From Rotaria socialis (taxonomy: Eukaryota > Rotifera > Eurotatoria > Philodinida > Philodinidae): 64,000 nt of DNA. The notes under the pieces were generated by a model. It worked only from the letters and a program-made list of their open reading frames with translations. It was not told the origin of the DNA and searched no databases. This document shows positions 20,027 to 31,427 of this stretch, in pieces; the first letter of the stretch is position 1, and each line of letters opens with the position of its first letter. The stretch lies in contig CAJNYU010001035.1 in assembly GCA_905331475.1 (NCBI GenBank), forward strand, positions 1-64,000. Reading direction: 5' to 3'. Made by a program: the position numbers and the translations under genes.

Positions 20027-20029
<3 letters not shown>

Positions 20030-20129
20030 TAATACAGTAGCAGTTCAAGCAAAAAGTTCCGTGTTCAAATCCAAAACTAAGCGCAAAAAGAATAAATATC
20101 GAAATATAAAGTAACGTATAACGTATGAT

Positions 20130-20580
20130 ATAGAAGTAGAGAAATCAGATCGAGCAGTTTCAAGAAAAACACAATAAAGAAAGAGTTACAGTCGTACCTG
20201 GAATTCGTTTTTGTTCATTCCTTTTTCAGGAATGGTTCAGAACACGTTCATTGAAAAATGGAACGCATTATTCATCATTATAAATAGGAGCGATCGATAA
20301 CGCTTTCCATAAAGGTGAAAACTATTTCTTTTAGAATGGAAAATGTTCTAAAAGCTATGGAATGCGTTCTTCACCATTCTGAATTGAAAAGGTCAGGAAC
20401 ACGTTCCACATTCTTAGAAAAAAATTTTTAAGAAAAAATTGTTTTTCAAATAGTGGAACGCGTTCTCCACCATTCCTTTTTGGAACGGTTTCCACTTTTT
20501 GAAATAACTTTTTTTTCTTAAAATAGTTTTCTCTGAAAATGGAAAGCGTTCTACACCGTTTTTTTCTTCGATTATTTTTC
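20130..20580. repeat. Cluster of diverged palindromic GGAACGCGTTCC-type repeats
   Basis: Short inverted-repeat modules recur about every 60-100 bp: AGAACACGTTC, GGAACGCATT, GGAATGCGTTC, GGAACACGTTCC, GGAACGCGTTC, GGAAAGCGTTC, each near CACCATTC or AAAATGG. This looks like a non-autonomous element with internal palindromes, or several nested copies. Long frames here on the minus strand are by-products of the repeat. Confidence 0.5.
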
Positions 20581-20589
20581 GCTGGGTAG

Positions 20590-20758
20590 TTGATTTTAGC
20601 TGTATGAGGATATGATATAATATGTTGACTTACATACTTCAAACCGAGTCGTACATTTTTGGTTGTAAAATTTGACGAAAAATAAGTATCACTACGATGC
20701 TCCACAAATATTCTTCCATCATCAAGAAGAATGATAAACCAAAGACATGAACCAATAC
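20590..20758 (-). pseudogene. Exon-like fragment of an unidentified, possibly bdelloid-specific protein
   Basis: After a consensus acceptor (CTGTAG, exon from 20758) the minus strand reads I-G-S-C-L-W-F, L-L-D-D-G-R-I-F-V-E-H-R and T-T-K-N-V, without stops, until it runs into the repeat cluster. The codon pattern and the D-x-G-R-I-F-V-E-H-R motif look like real coding sequence, and I have a vague memory of similar rotifer proteins, but no function can be given. A possible upstream exon lies at about 21314-21400 (ending in D-T-K before GTAATG). Confidence 0.3.
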
Positions 20759-20775
20759 CTACAGTTGATAAACGA

Positions 20776-22555
20776 TAAGTTTTACAATAATACAAATTTA
20801 GTCGGTGATTATGCTTTTTGTATTTCTGCAAAAAAACTTCTTTTTATCTCTTTGTTATCAAAGAACAGCTTGCTCAAATACTTGTGGAATATTCAAATAT
20901 GTTTGTATCATTATATGCATTATAGTGAAATAAGAAAAAGTGATAAAACGATCACAAAATTGTGTATGTTTTTTTTTCAATGGATAGATAGTGGAATCGA
21001 AGAAGAAAACAATCGAATATTTTATTTTATTTTCAATAGTCATATCTGCATTCAATTTGATTTTCAGTCTATTTATTACTCCAAAAAAAGAGAGAAAGAC
21101 TTGCATATGGTCTTTTTGCTTATTGCTTTCTTTCACTTTCCTCATGCTTTTTATCCCTCACTAATAGTATAAATAATTGTAGCAACACATTTTCTGTACT
21201 ATGAGTTTGCAACGAAATCACTCTTCCGAATAAAAAGTGACAAATAAAACTTATACAAAAACAAAAACAAGAAAAAGTTAATCATCAATTATAAATATCA
21301 TTACCTTTGTATCTAGACAATTTTCTGATATGTCATTGCGATCCATTTCAATATCATTAATTTGACATAACTCCTTTGCCGTGTTCTTTCTTTGAACAAG
21401 AATAAAAGTACGAATATAAAGAAAGCAGATAATAATACGATTGAGTGAGCCTAAATGATGATAAGTAATACTTTGTGAATATTTTCGATATTCACTTCCC
21501 GACAAGCTATATATAGATTTCCTATTTTTCCTTTTCTTTTCTTTGTATACGATATGTGTTAGATGGGAAAAGAATTATATATAAGTAAACAATTAAAGAA
21601 TAACTGTTCAATAGGCATATCAACTGACTTGACATTTTCGATCTCATTCAGAGTCGATGAAAATTATATCATTCAAACGAAAGTGAAAAACTTAGTATTG
21701 CGTACAAATTTTTCAAAAATGGGCACACTGTAGTCTCCAGCAGATTTTTTTTGAAAATACATTTCCCAACAAAAATTGATCTTATCTTTTTTATATTCAC
21801 TTATATATATATATATTGAAAAAAAAAGTTTAATCATAATATTTTCATGACGGCGAAGGCTGTTTGTAAAAATTGTTCGTAAAAATACTAAGACAAATAC
21901 TATTGAGATAAATTATGATAAAGACTAATCAATTTAATTAAGATAAGAATGTAAATGGTTACTCGAAGTTTAAATATTCAGGATCATATATTAATTGTCT
22001 AGAAATATGTCATATAATTATTGTCATTGATCGATTTTTAATCAAATAGAAAGCCATTTCTCTCTCTTGTTCTATGGACAATGAAAATCTATAGAAAACT
22101 ATTATTCAAAATATTTTTCTATGTAATTGATATTTTATTTTTCAATTGATCATTGCCATTATTGCACTACTAAGATGGAAGATTATCGAAGACTAGTAGC
22201 ACGTATATTCCTCAATACAGGCGACATTGACGCTTTCTCGTTTGCTTGTTATAAAAGGGTAATGAACACTTTTTAGCTTAAGCAAGCGACAAAACACAAC
22301 ATTCGTCAATTGATAAAAACGTCTTTTATTTTTAATTCAATATACAGCAATATTAAGTGTGAGCCTTTTATTTGATTTTTTAAATGAGATTTCGATTGTA
22401 ATATTATTTCATATATAAAACAAAAATTTTCAGCTGGGACAAATGTTTCTTTGCTTGGTGGTGACTAAAGATGTGGTCTAGTTAATGTTTAGTTTATATT
22501 TCTCATTTTTACTGAATAAAATCTTTTGAGTACCGTTCTCTTGTTGTATTTATGT
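20776..22555. other. No supported gene apart from a possible exon near 21314-21400
   Basis: Overlapping frames at 20747-21172 (+) and 20858-21145 (-) are low-complexity Phe/Lys-rich products of AT-rich DNA. A 34-codon frame beginning at the ATG near 22172 has no support. Confidence 0.4.
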
Positions 22556-22853
22556 CCCAGGTCGAACAGTCCGGCCTGGAAACGGCCGGTTCCGGATAGT
22601 TCCGTTGATTTTGTGGAAGCAGTATTCCGGTTGGAAATTTTTCACATTTTTTCCGGTGATTTACAATCAATTCCTGCCGGAAAGCACCGGAACTTGGCAG
22701 GAATTCGCCGGAAAAGTCCGGCCGTATTTTTGACCGGAATACTGCTTCCATGTCCCAGCGATTTCCCGTGTTTTCCTGCAGGATATGGTGACTTTCCCGT
22801 ATATTCCTTGGAGTATCTTACGGGATCCGGTGGCCGGAATGTTCGACCTGGGG
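22556..22853. mobile_element. 298-bp GC-rich MITE with nested inverted repeats
   Basis: The ends are CCCAGGTCGAACAGTCCGGCC and, in reverse complement, CCCAGGTCGAACATTCCGGCC, differing at one position. An internal inverted pair GGAAGCAGTATTCCGGT / ACCGGAATACTGCTTCC (about 22616 and 22733) makes a second stem. The G+C content is far above the surroundings and the motif CCGG is frequent. Open frames in it on both strands reflect the absence of AT-rich stops, not genes. Confidence 0.75.
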
Positions 22854-23768
22854 TGTTTTGAATATTTATCAAATCTTTGATCTTTCATTTTTTTTAAATA
22901 CTCAGCCAATGGTGATCCTATACGTATATGAATCAGTCGCCACTAAATGAAAAAATAGATAACAATATCAACAAAGAAAATATTTTAAAAAATACCTTCG
23001 ATTTGTTGTTGCTGTTTGCTGGAAATTCTAATTTTATTTGCAGTGTACTAAACAAAAAGTAAAAAAATAAAATCCTTTTCTTTCATAAAAAAAAATGTAC
23101 CTGCTTCTTTCGAGAATTTTTATTTTTATTGTGTAGATCATAAAAAATGAAATGTAATATTAAAAAGAAAAACGAAAAAAAAATGTTCGAACTAAAAGAT
23201 GACTTCTAAACAAAAAAAAATCTTCATTGCCAATATATAGTTTGCCATATAAACTTTGACTTCAACGATATTATATCCTATACTCGTCCAGTAACATTGA
23301 ACATGATTAATAAGCTCAAATCAAAACAGACATTTGAATGAAGTCTAAATTGAATTGAACAATATTCAGTAGCAATGAAACAGAAGGATCAGGTTTAGTT
23401 CATGCAAAAAAAATCAACGAAATGATTCCTAAATCCGGACAAATCATATAAAATGATAATATAAATAAGCAAACATAAAATAAAATAAGAGTAAAACAAT
23501 AATAAGAAACAGATAAATAAATTTTAAAAAATTCTTTTGTACCCTTAACAGGGGTTTTCATACATTTAATATTGTGATTGATATAAGTTGAATTGTCATA
23601 AAGTAACGAGCAGAGGGAACAAGACGATAGAAAAGAAGATTATTTACAGAGGAGCTTTTTTCTTCTTTTCGTGATATTCGACCCGAGGAAACAGATGTCA
23701 AGAAGAGATTTTTTTAATTTACAGTGATGTAGCAACAGAACTATTTATTGACAACATGGTATGATGGG
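22854..23768. other. No supported gene
   Basis: A/T-rich with poly-A and poly-T runs; no conserved block or terminal repeats seen. Confidence 0.4.
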
Positions 23769-24330
23769 CTACAACTGCTGGATTATTAGATTAGAGTCTG
23801 TCTCTAAAACCAAATGTTTTAGTAGAGTTCGATGGTTTCGAATCCATTTTTTATAATGTTTATCTTGATCAACGTCTCTGATGTGTGCGCTGGCACCGTT
23901 TATCAAAACAACAGAGTTTGAAAATGTCGAGATTAAAGTATCTATGACTTGTACGTCGCTATCGATCTTTAAACAATGCCACTGAATCGGATGCCAGTTA
24001 GACAAAATAGATTAAACGGAAGAGAGAATGCCCGCAGCTCTGCCGTTCAAAAGCTACTTTTTGAAGGTTAATGGGAAATATATTTGTTTCATCTAAACCT
24101 GTTTCACCTACATTTGCAATATGTCTTTCTGATATGGAATAGTTTCTATTTTGTAAAATGTTTTGCAGATGAGAGATTTTGAAATCTAAGCCTTGTGTTG
24201 TGAGAAACTGACTGTATTTCGAAAGTCTTGTAAATTTAAGCGTTTCCGTAGAATACTGAGAAAACTTTCTTCCAGTTTTGGAATTTGTGTTTGTTCGATA
24301 TCATAAAAACTTTTCTCATAGTTGAGTTAG
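23769..24330 (-). pseudogene. Decayed coding region of unknown family
   Basis: On the minus strand, three partly overlapping frames look protein-like rather than random. About 24325-24190 reads Y-E-K-S-F-Y-D-I-E-Q-T-Q-I-P-K-L. About 24230-24030 reads L-T-T-Q-G-L-D-F-K-I, then N-Y-S-I-S-E-R-H-I-A-N-V-G-E-T-G. 24005-23769 reads N-W-H-P-I-Q-W-H-C-L-K-I-D-S-D. They follow one another in order with frame changes between, as in a degraded exon. I do not recognise the family. Confidence 0.3.
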
Positions 24331-25631
24331 AGACTGCTTCAAAGAAAGAATAATTATTTGAGAGTCATTTCGATGACAATGTGCGCCGAGAATCGGAATA
24401 TTGTTTGATAAGAGACTGTGCAAATTACACACACAAGTATGGTAAAGAGTTTTGGAAGTAAAATTGTGTATTCATGTTCGACAACTGGAAAAATAAAAAG
24501 AATATTTGTCGCATTTCATGATTTCAAAAAATAGATAGACAAAATATGTCTTATTCTCAATAATTTTCGAACACATTTGATTCTGCTCGTTTGTGCATTT
24601 TCTTTTTCGCCCTTCGTCAAGCTGTCTCTTGTTAGAGGTTCGTTCGAAAAATACGAAACCCTATGCATGAATAGTTTCCTTTCTTTTTCTTCTCAAGAAA
24701 CATTGAATACAAAAATTAAAAGCACAGCTACTCAATTACCTATGTGTGCCGGTTATCCAATCAATCCATCAACGTTGTCACGTAAACGACAACCTCATCT
24801 AAAAATGATTGTTGATTAACATCTTGACATAGCAATGGCTGATTTGTACTGTAAAAACAATGGAGCTTTAAATTATTAATAGTAGTATCTGGTCCAATAC
24901 ATTTCAATGACTGCCGTCAACACCGCATACGTATCATTTCTATCAGCCCCTATTACTTGTACGGTCGAGTTGTCGATTCGATGCATGAAAAATGACTGTA
25001 TTTCTTTAGTTCTATCATGTGTTATTTAAGAGTTCTGAAAAATTCTAGTGTTTGGACGCTATCAACTGCTCGATTTTTTCTACAGGCATTTTTAGTTAAT
25101 TATGGTTCTTACAGAACAGAAAAAATTCTTCTACAAGCTAAACATGTTTTGACATCGTTAAGATACATTTTTTTAATATTAATTGGTAGTAAAACATATT
25201 GCAAATAAAAGATCGAAGCAAATATTTGATTTAGCTTACACTTCTCCCCTACGTAATCGAGTTGACAGCAATCATTTCATCAATCGAATAGTTTGCTTAG
25301 TATCCGTGCTGTGCCTCCTACACTCTATGCACAGTATGTTATTTTTTCTTTTTTCCATCGTTCTTCATCTTAAGTAAACAATGTTCTGTGGACTTTAAAA
25401 AAAAAGGTGCACGCATCGTCATTGACTCATGTCTTAGCATCGACTGAATTCATTATTCAACGATCGTATACAAACGGAGTTGTCACTTGTAGAGCTTTTA
25501 GAATTTTTTCTAATAAATTATTTTGCGAGCGAACTACTGTAGTGAAACAAATAACTCTCTCAAACTTGTTTTTGTCTTTATACTGAAAAAGTACAATTTC
25601 TGTAATTATAATCAATTCAAATTAGATCAAG
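24331..25631. other. No supported gene; probable upstream region of the TMEM272-like gene
   Basis: Short frames at 24577-24819 and 25017-25377 (+) show no recognisable domain and no consistent splice structure. The last 100 bp before 25632 are the likely promoter/5' UTR. Confidence 0.4.
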
Positions 25632-26204
25632 ATGGAAGGAGCTCAATACCGTAAAAATGATATTCCTTCAGGAGTATCCTCTGGTGATAATAAGACCAAA
25701 TTTGCTGACAGTATAATCAAGTTTTATTGTGCAAAATTGCACATTGTTATGATTGTGTTGGACTTAGTGATTGGTAGTGTGGAACTGGGTGAAGGTATCA
25801 AAAATGGCAACCAATGCCCGATTCAACCCATGATTGGAACGTTTTTGATTGTTCACGGAGCTGTTTCAATTTTTTCTGGATTAACTCTTATGCTGGCTGT
25901 GGGGGTTGCTCACTATGTTTATAGACAAAGTGAAAGAACGATTGCTCGCCCGATCTTTTTTATTCTTCTCATCGTCATAACTATTATCAATCTTTTCTTT
26001 TTTGCGTGGTTTATCGCTGGAAATATTTGGGTTTTCGGAGCCAGTGCTAATGGCGTACAAAGTAGTAATCCTACGAATTCGGCAACATACTGTCAATCAG
26101 ATATGTATCGTGCTGCGATTGTGCTTATTATAGCGAGATATATCGTCGTTCCCATCATTATTATCATTGTCATCGTTGTGCGTTGCTGCAAGAAAACTAA
26201 ATAG
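25632..26204 (+). CDS. TMEM272-like four-pass membrane protein (intronless)
   Basis: A complete 190-residue frame. It has four hydrophobic segments at about 36-54, 68-96, 107-135 and 160-183, with short N- and C-termini predicted on the same side. The C-P-I-Q-P motif at 62-66 before segment 2, F-A-W-F-I-A-G-N-I-W-V-F at 124-135 in segment 3 and the Y-C-x-x-D-M-Y at 153-159 before segment 4 are the signature of transmembrane protein 272-like proteins, which are numerous in rotifers and molluscs and of unknown function. The protein ends C-C-K-K-T-K: two cysteines that could be palmitoylated and a KKXX sequence of the ER-retrieval type. AATAAA lies about 85 bp after the stop. No intron is needed. 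The family assignment is from memory of the motif; the biochemical role is unknown. Confidence 0.75.
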   Translation: MEGAQYRKNDIPSGVSSGDNKTKFADSIIKFYCAKLHIVMIVLDLVIGSVELGEGIKNGNQCPIQPMIGTFLIVHGAVSIFSGLTLMLAVGVAHYVYRQSERTIARPIFFILLIVITIINLFFFAWFIAGNIWVFGASANGVQSSNPTNSATYCQSDMYRAAIVLIIARYIVVPIIIIIVIVVRCCKKTK

Positions 26205-26969
26205 AGATCACTTAATTAATCAGCGAAACATTTAACTTATTTCAATATGATTCAAATTCATGATATATGTCTCCTGTTTAGGTACTGATAAATAAATGTG
26301 AAACACACAATTCAGTAGAGCTTTGAAATGAATTAATACATATCGAAAAGCGACGGAAATCAAAGGCTGATATATAAAGCGGTATTTTAGGAATTCATCC
26401 TTTTACAGTGTTTCCTTTTGGAAAGAGAACTGGATCTTAAAAGGAACCGATTCAAGATGCAATAGGATCTTAAATTTTATTCCATTAGAGTAGCTTTTAA
26501 TCGATTATGATTTATCGTCGAATCCAATATGGTTCATAACTGTATGCATATGTGATGGCATTAAGTATTACTAACCTCGCCTATCAAAATTCTGAACCTA
26601 ATTTTATTATTCTGAGAATGAACATTGAGTGTTGATTATTTTGGGTTATATCACAGGTCTCTTTTTACGCCTGGCTCTCGATCTGATATCTGGCAGAGTT
26701 TTTATTATCTTTCTTCTTCATACCCTTATAGTTCGACAGCAATAAGTATTCTTCCTCCCTTGGACATGAGTGAAGAAAAGTCGTGTAATAATACATTCTC
26801 AAATTCTGATTTTCCTGTCGCACAGTTTCGTTAAATTCTAAACTAATTGAAGTGTATTCATTTAAGATTATTCTATCTTAATTTGTTGGGCCATCTTTCA
26901 ATTCGTTAGAAGGCGAAGTCAATTTGATCAATATTACACGAATCATCTTCTGCATTTTTTCTATTGTTT
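26205..26969. other. No supported gene
   Basis: 3' flank of the TMEM272-like gene and 3' flank of the ART-TPR gene (converging transcription). A 69-codon frame at 26625-26834 has no recognisable family. Confidence 0.4.
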
Positions 26970-29771
26970 CCGAAGATCGTGTAGTAGTTTTCTCTGCTGC
27001 TGCAATTGCTTTTTTTTTTTATAATATTCGAGTGCCGCTTTAAAATCATCATTTAAAAATAATAAATCGGCAATATTTTCATACGCTGTTGAATGTTCAT
27101 TGGAATTTAACGGTTCTATAATTAGAAGAATTTCAAGAAATTGCTCTGTTATTCATGTCATAATGAACCGCAGTCATCACATTATATATTCGTAAAAGAT
27201 CTTGATTATTTTGTATGGAACACCGCCTTTGAATTTCAAGAGATTTTTCATAATTTTCCAATGCAAGATTACTGTTATCGGTCGTTCGATAAACATCATC
27301 AATATTTAAATACCTTCTCGAAGAAAATGGATGATCCGATGCCGATGTGCTAAATGCTTTATTGTAATTTATCAAAGCTCCCGTATAGCTTCCATTAGCA
27401 GCATAAATTAAACCTATACTACTATAGGCAATAGGAAAGTCAAAATGATTTTCTAGGAAAAAAATTTGTCATAATTTCTGCATAGTTTTTCAAAGCTAAT
27501 GAAGAATTTTCAAGGCGATAATATATCGAACCTATATTATTGTATGTTAATGCGATATCAGAATCGGCTTTTGATGGTAAACATCTAAGCTGTATTCAAG
27601 GGCTTTTCATAATTTTCTAATGCCCCTTCATAGTTTTCTTCGCTCTCGAAATATACCGTATCAATATTATTATAAGTAGTTGCAATATCTAAATGATCTG
27701 CAGGTAACGAGACAGATTGTATTTGAAGCGCCTTCTCGAAGTTTTCCATCGCAAGAGTATAATCACAGCAACGTAGATACGCTAGGCCAAGATTACTGTG
27801 CATAATCCCCGAATTGGATGATTTTCAGATATTCCTAATGTCGTCAGCGATTTTCTTGTTATTTCAATAGCTGATTTAAAATCACCTTTATCTATATAAA
27901 TCATTCCTATATTTGCATGTGTAATAGCTAGCGACGGGATGATCAGGTGAAAGAGCAATTCGATAAATTTCATCGACAATCTGGTAGCTCTTTAATGCAG
28001 GATCATAGTTACCCATTTGATGACGAATTTCGCCGATTTTCAGATGAGTACTTGCTAGCTGTGGATGATTTTTTAGTAAAGTATCTTGCTCAAGTGTTAA
28101 TGCTTTTTCGGAGTGTTTTAAAACTAATTGATATTCGCATTTAAAACAACATAACACAGCAATATTATTGAATACATTTGTTATATCAATGTGGTTATCA
28201 AAAATATGATCAAGTGCTTTCTCAAAGAAATTTAGCGCTTCGTCATATTTCGCATTATGTATATAAATAATTCTAATATTATTATACAATAAACCAAGAT
28301 CATGCCGACGACCATCATGTTTATTAGACGGCACCTCAACAGTTTGTTGAAGCAGTTGCATTGACACTCTTGTCTTATATTTTTGCATCGCTTTCTCATA
28401 ACGTCCTTCGTGATAATCGAGCAGACCAATATTGCTTTGAGTGACGCCAGCAAGTTGATTTTGAGGGAATGGTTCTAAGTAGCTAAGAAATAATTCAGAA
28501 AAATGTCTAGCTTTTTCATACTCGCCCATTTCAGTTAGCACATCAGCCAGAGCCAATAGGATTGGCTTTGTTTCGACGACATATTTACTAAAATGTTCAA
28601 CAAGTCCCTTTAATTCGATATTTTCACCATTACTCAATTCTAATGCGACATGCCAAATAGTTCCATTATCTTCAACAGATTTGATTCGAAATACAGTTCC
28701 CACACAGAATAACATTTCATACTCATCCTTGATGAAACTTAAATGCTGTACACTTCCAAACGGCTTTTGCCGATAGTGAACAACAGTCAACATGGATTTC
28801 GAACAAAACGGATTCATCATCTGGCCGTCCGAAACCATTACCAGTAAAATTCAAGGCAACTTGACTTTGTAATGTTGTAGAAAAAAATGTGTTGGTCGAA
28901 ATTAGTTCACCAACATTTTCTTTTAAATTTTCAAATTCGTCATGATGCATCAATTATCCACGATATACCGTAATTGACGAAAGATCTTCGCTTTACTGCA
29001 ACCGAACATCTCGCAATTGATTATATAAATGTTTGATAAAATATCGGAATTTGTATATTATATTTATATTTTGTATTCGAAATACTTTGTTCAGTAAACG
29101 GTACAAAAGTGAGTTTCGTGTGTACCACGATATAGCCCGTTCGGTAATGTATGTTTTATAAAAATCTAAAATTCTTTTAAGTTCAATTTCGTTACCATCA
29201 TATTGCGCTACACACTCCTAAAACATATAATCTTAGGCCTTGTCAGAATATTCGCCATGAAGTGAAGTATCAATTAATAATTGAAACCACATAAATTGTG
29301 CACGTTGCTTATTTCAATCCTTCATACTCATTTCTTTCAAATTTAAATCGTCATACTTGTGAAAATATTCAATGGTGAAATGTTTTTTTAGAGATAATTT
29401 AACATTATCATTGATTTCAACTAAAAGTATCAGTAAATACACCACGAGTTTTCGATGCATCATTTTTATGCAAAGCCCATTCTTCATGTTCGACTTTTAT
29501 TGAAGCAATATATATATAAATATACAACAACTAAGGAAAATGATAGATAGTTGGCATCAGTTTTTTGTTCTTGAGAAGCGCATGTAATAAAAACTACGCT
29601 TTCAGCTTGAATAGCTTTAATATAATCAAGACATTCATTCGCATCACTAAATTTTACATTATAATTGATGATTGGACTCAGTTGAGCTCTTCGATCACAA
29701 GATGTTTGATCGCAATCAGCATACTTAGAGCCAAACCACACAGCAGAGAACTGCTCGTGATTCTGAGTCAT
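26970..29771 (-). pseudogene. Decayed bdelloid ADP-ribosyltransferase-TPR gene
   Basis: The pieces lie in the order of the large bdelloid family. A receiver-like N-terminal domain (29771-29484) has V-W-F-G-S-K and D-A-N-E-C-L-D-Y-I. A linker around 29150-29030 has W-Y-T-R-N-S-L-L-Y-R-L-L-N-K. Next is an ADP-ribosyltransferase domain: T-V-Y-R-G (R motif), F-F-S-T-T-L (S motif) and E-Y-E in D-E-Y-E-M-L-F-C-V-G (the glutamates expected of arginine-specific transferases). From about 28600 to 26970 follow at least eight kinesin-light-chain-like TPRs with Y-N-N-I and A-L-x-x-Y/F-E-K-A-L patterns. The frame is interrupted several times across the whole length, so the copy looks dead. Relatives transfer ADP-ribose to proteins, with TPRs for partner binding; targets are unknown. 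A fragment of the same superfamily lies at 428-952. Confidence 0.75.
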
Positions 29772-30360
29772 GTTTTGGAAAAAAAAGAATTTTCAGTTAC
29801 AAATAAATTCTTTTGAACATAATACCAAAACATAAACATAGCGTGTGAGAATTTTGCTTGTTGTATTCTCTCTGTTCTGTTATCATTTTATGAATACTGG
29901 CTGCTGCAGGAACAAATCAAATTTGCGAAGACGACTGTCGCTATGGTTATTTTATGAATTGGGTGTGTGGTATGAGTGTGACTGTACGCTTCTTACCGTC
30001 AGCTACGCGCACGTATAACTACATTTGGACGCCAGAGTCTTTTAGTATGTAAATATCATCTTAGTTTCATCGGCGTTGGAACGAGTATTTTGCGAGCTTT
30101 AGTCTTGAGACCATCGTCCAGATGTATAAGAGAGAAATTCTATAATTCACTTATTTATTTTCTACTTTCAGTAACTTCAATATATCGTTGATTATAAAAG
30201 AGAAATTCTATTTAGAATAATTAAATTCATTCTTTTCCTTTATACATTGCAGCAATTAGTAAATAACAGTTGAGTGATAGCTTTTGCTCACTCCTAAAAG
30301 CATATGATTAATTTATGTATATCATACTGTATACAGACAATAGCCTTAATATTTTCATTT
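29772..30360. other. No supported gene; upstream of the ART-TPR gene
   Basis: AT-rich spacer; no conserved block seen. Confidence 0.4.
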
Positions 30361-31165
30361 ACTTTGAATAGGTGGATTATTTTAAAAGATGGCCGTATGC
30401 AAAGACAATATTATTAGGTAAATTACGTTGAAATTAATAATATTTCGTGAAACTTGCATATTCCATCGTTGGTTGAAAAATATTATAGAGTCAATTTATA
30501 AGATGTTTAAATTGTATTTTTCTCTCATTGTGAATATTTTAGTTTTCTTGCTAACGAATACCTAAATATTATGCTTGAATCACCAGACGTAAATGAAACT
30601 CAAACATACGGCTGTCTGAATCACCAAAAAAATTGTATGAAAAGCTGTTTTTTGAGTTATTATTTATCGAATAGAAATGATTCAGGTAGTATTGACAAAT
30701 TTTGAGATTGTGCAATAATAAGTATTTTATTAAATAAATACTAATAGATGTAATCAAAACTATTAGTTGATTAGAAAATAGTTTAGGAAAGAAAATACAT
30801 TAATATTATTAATTTGTTTATATTTCATGATTTTTCTTTTCTTGTAACATATAGAACTATAATTACTTAGAAAATTGTATGACTGGCTGAAAATACAAAT
30901 TACTGTTAGAAATATTTTGAATATTTTCTTTTAGGCTACTGGCATGGATAGGATATTTTTTTAGTTGATTATTTTTAATTTAATTAAATCATTAAAGAGG
31001 TTATTCATATAATGGGCAGGATATGCGTGTGCTTCCATGGGAATTCCACCGTCAAAACACAAATAAAATTAATGATAACTCAATTGGATTTTTCAATTTA
31101 AATAACTCATCAGTAAAACGGTTTCATTGCCATCACTTTCTGATACGGAAAATTGCCATAAAATA
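30361..31165. repeat. Duplicated segment, copy 1
   Basis: The first 235 bp match 36062-36297 at about 97%. Similarity continues with insertions and substitutions through CTTTTCTTGTAACATATAGA (about 30836) and AATTCCACC (about 31041) to about 31165. Direct orientation relative to copy 2, 5.7 kb away. No coding capacity. It also holds (ACACCC)2 shortly beyond its end, near 31243. Confidence 0.75.
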
Positions 31166-31427
31166 TTAGCTTTTTATTTTAACGCAACAACGAACATATT
31201 TAGCATAGTGTTGTACGCAAAGCGAAGATAATAGGAACGCTCACACCCACACCCGCAGGTCTCCATTCCTGGCACAAACATGTTTTCTCTTTTTTCTCCA
31301 ATTCATTCTGTAACGTTTGTAAGGATTCCTTCTCTTCTCTTATATTTTATTGATTTAATAAGCTAATATTAATTACAAAGCGAGCTTCTTGAATTGACAA
31401 AGTTCAAAATAAATAATAGCAATAAGT

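Larger units (their letters stand above)
17533..20029. mobile_element. pogo/Tigger-like DNA transposon inserted in the tnp2-type fragment
   Basis: The left end begins ACCCCCCACCCAGA. The right end, read inward, begins with a C-run followed by CAGAATTGAACGCC. A TAA direct repeat flanks the element (17530-17532 and 20030-20032), consistent with the TA target of Tc1/mariner-pogo elements. Removing the element restores the flanking reading frame. Near both ends lies the same subterminal sequence in direct orientation, G-CGTTCTATT-CGGGTG followed by TTCTATTA (17597-17630 and about 19902-19935). The single gene inside (minus strand) encodes the transposase. The true right terminus is hidden by an assembly gap. 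Confidence 0.75.

Noticed and set aside
20355-20589. C-terminal half of the 158-codon minus-strand frame
   Set aside because: It is a translation of the palindromic repeat cluster; only the part before 20590 looks coding.
22509-22909. Four overlapping frames of 76-111 codons on both strands
   Set aside because: They result from low stop frequency in the GC-rich MITE; inverted repeats give similar proteins on both strands.
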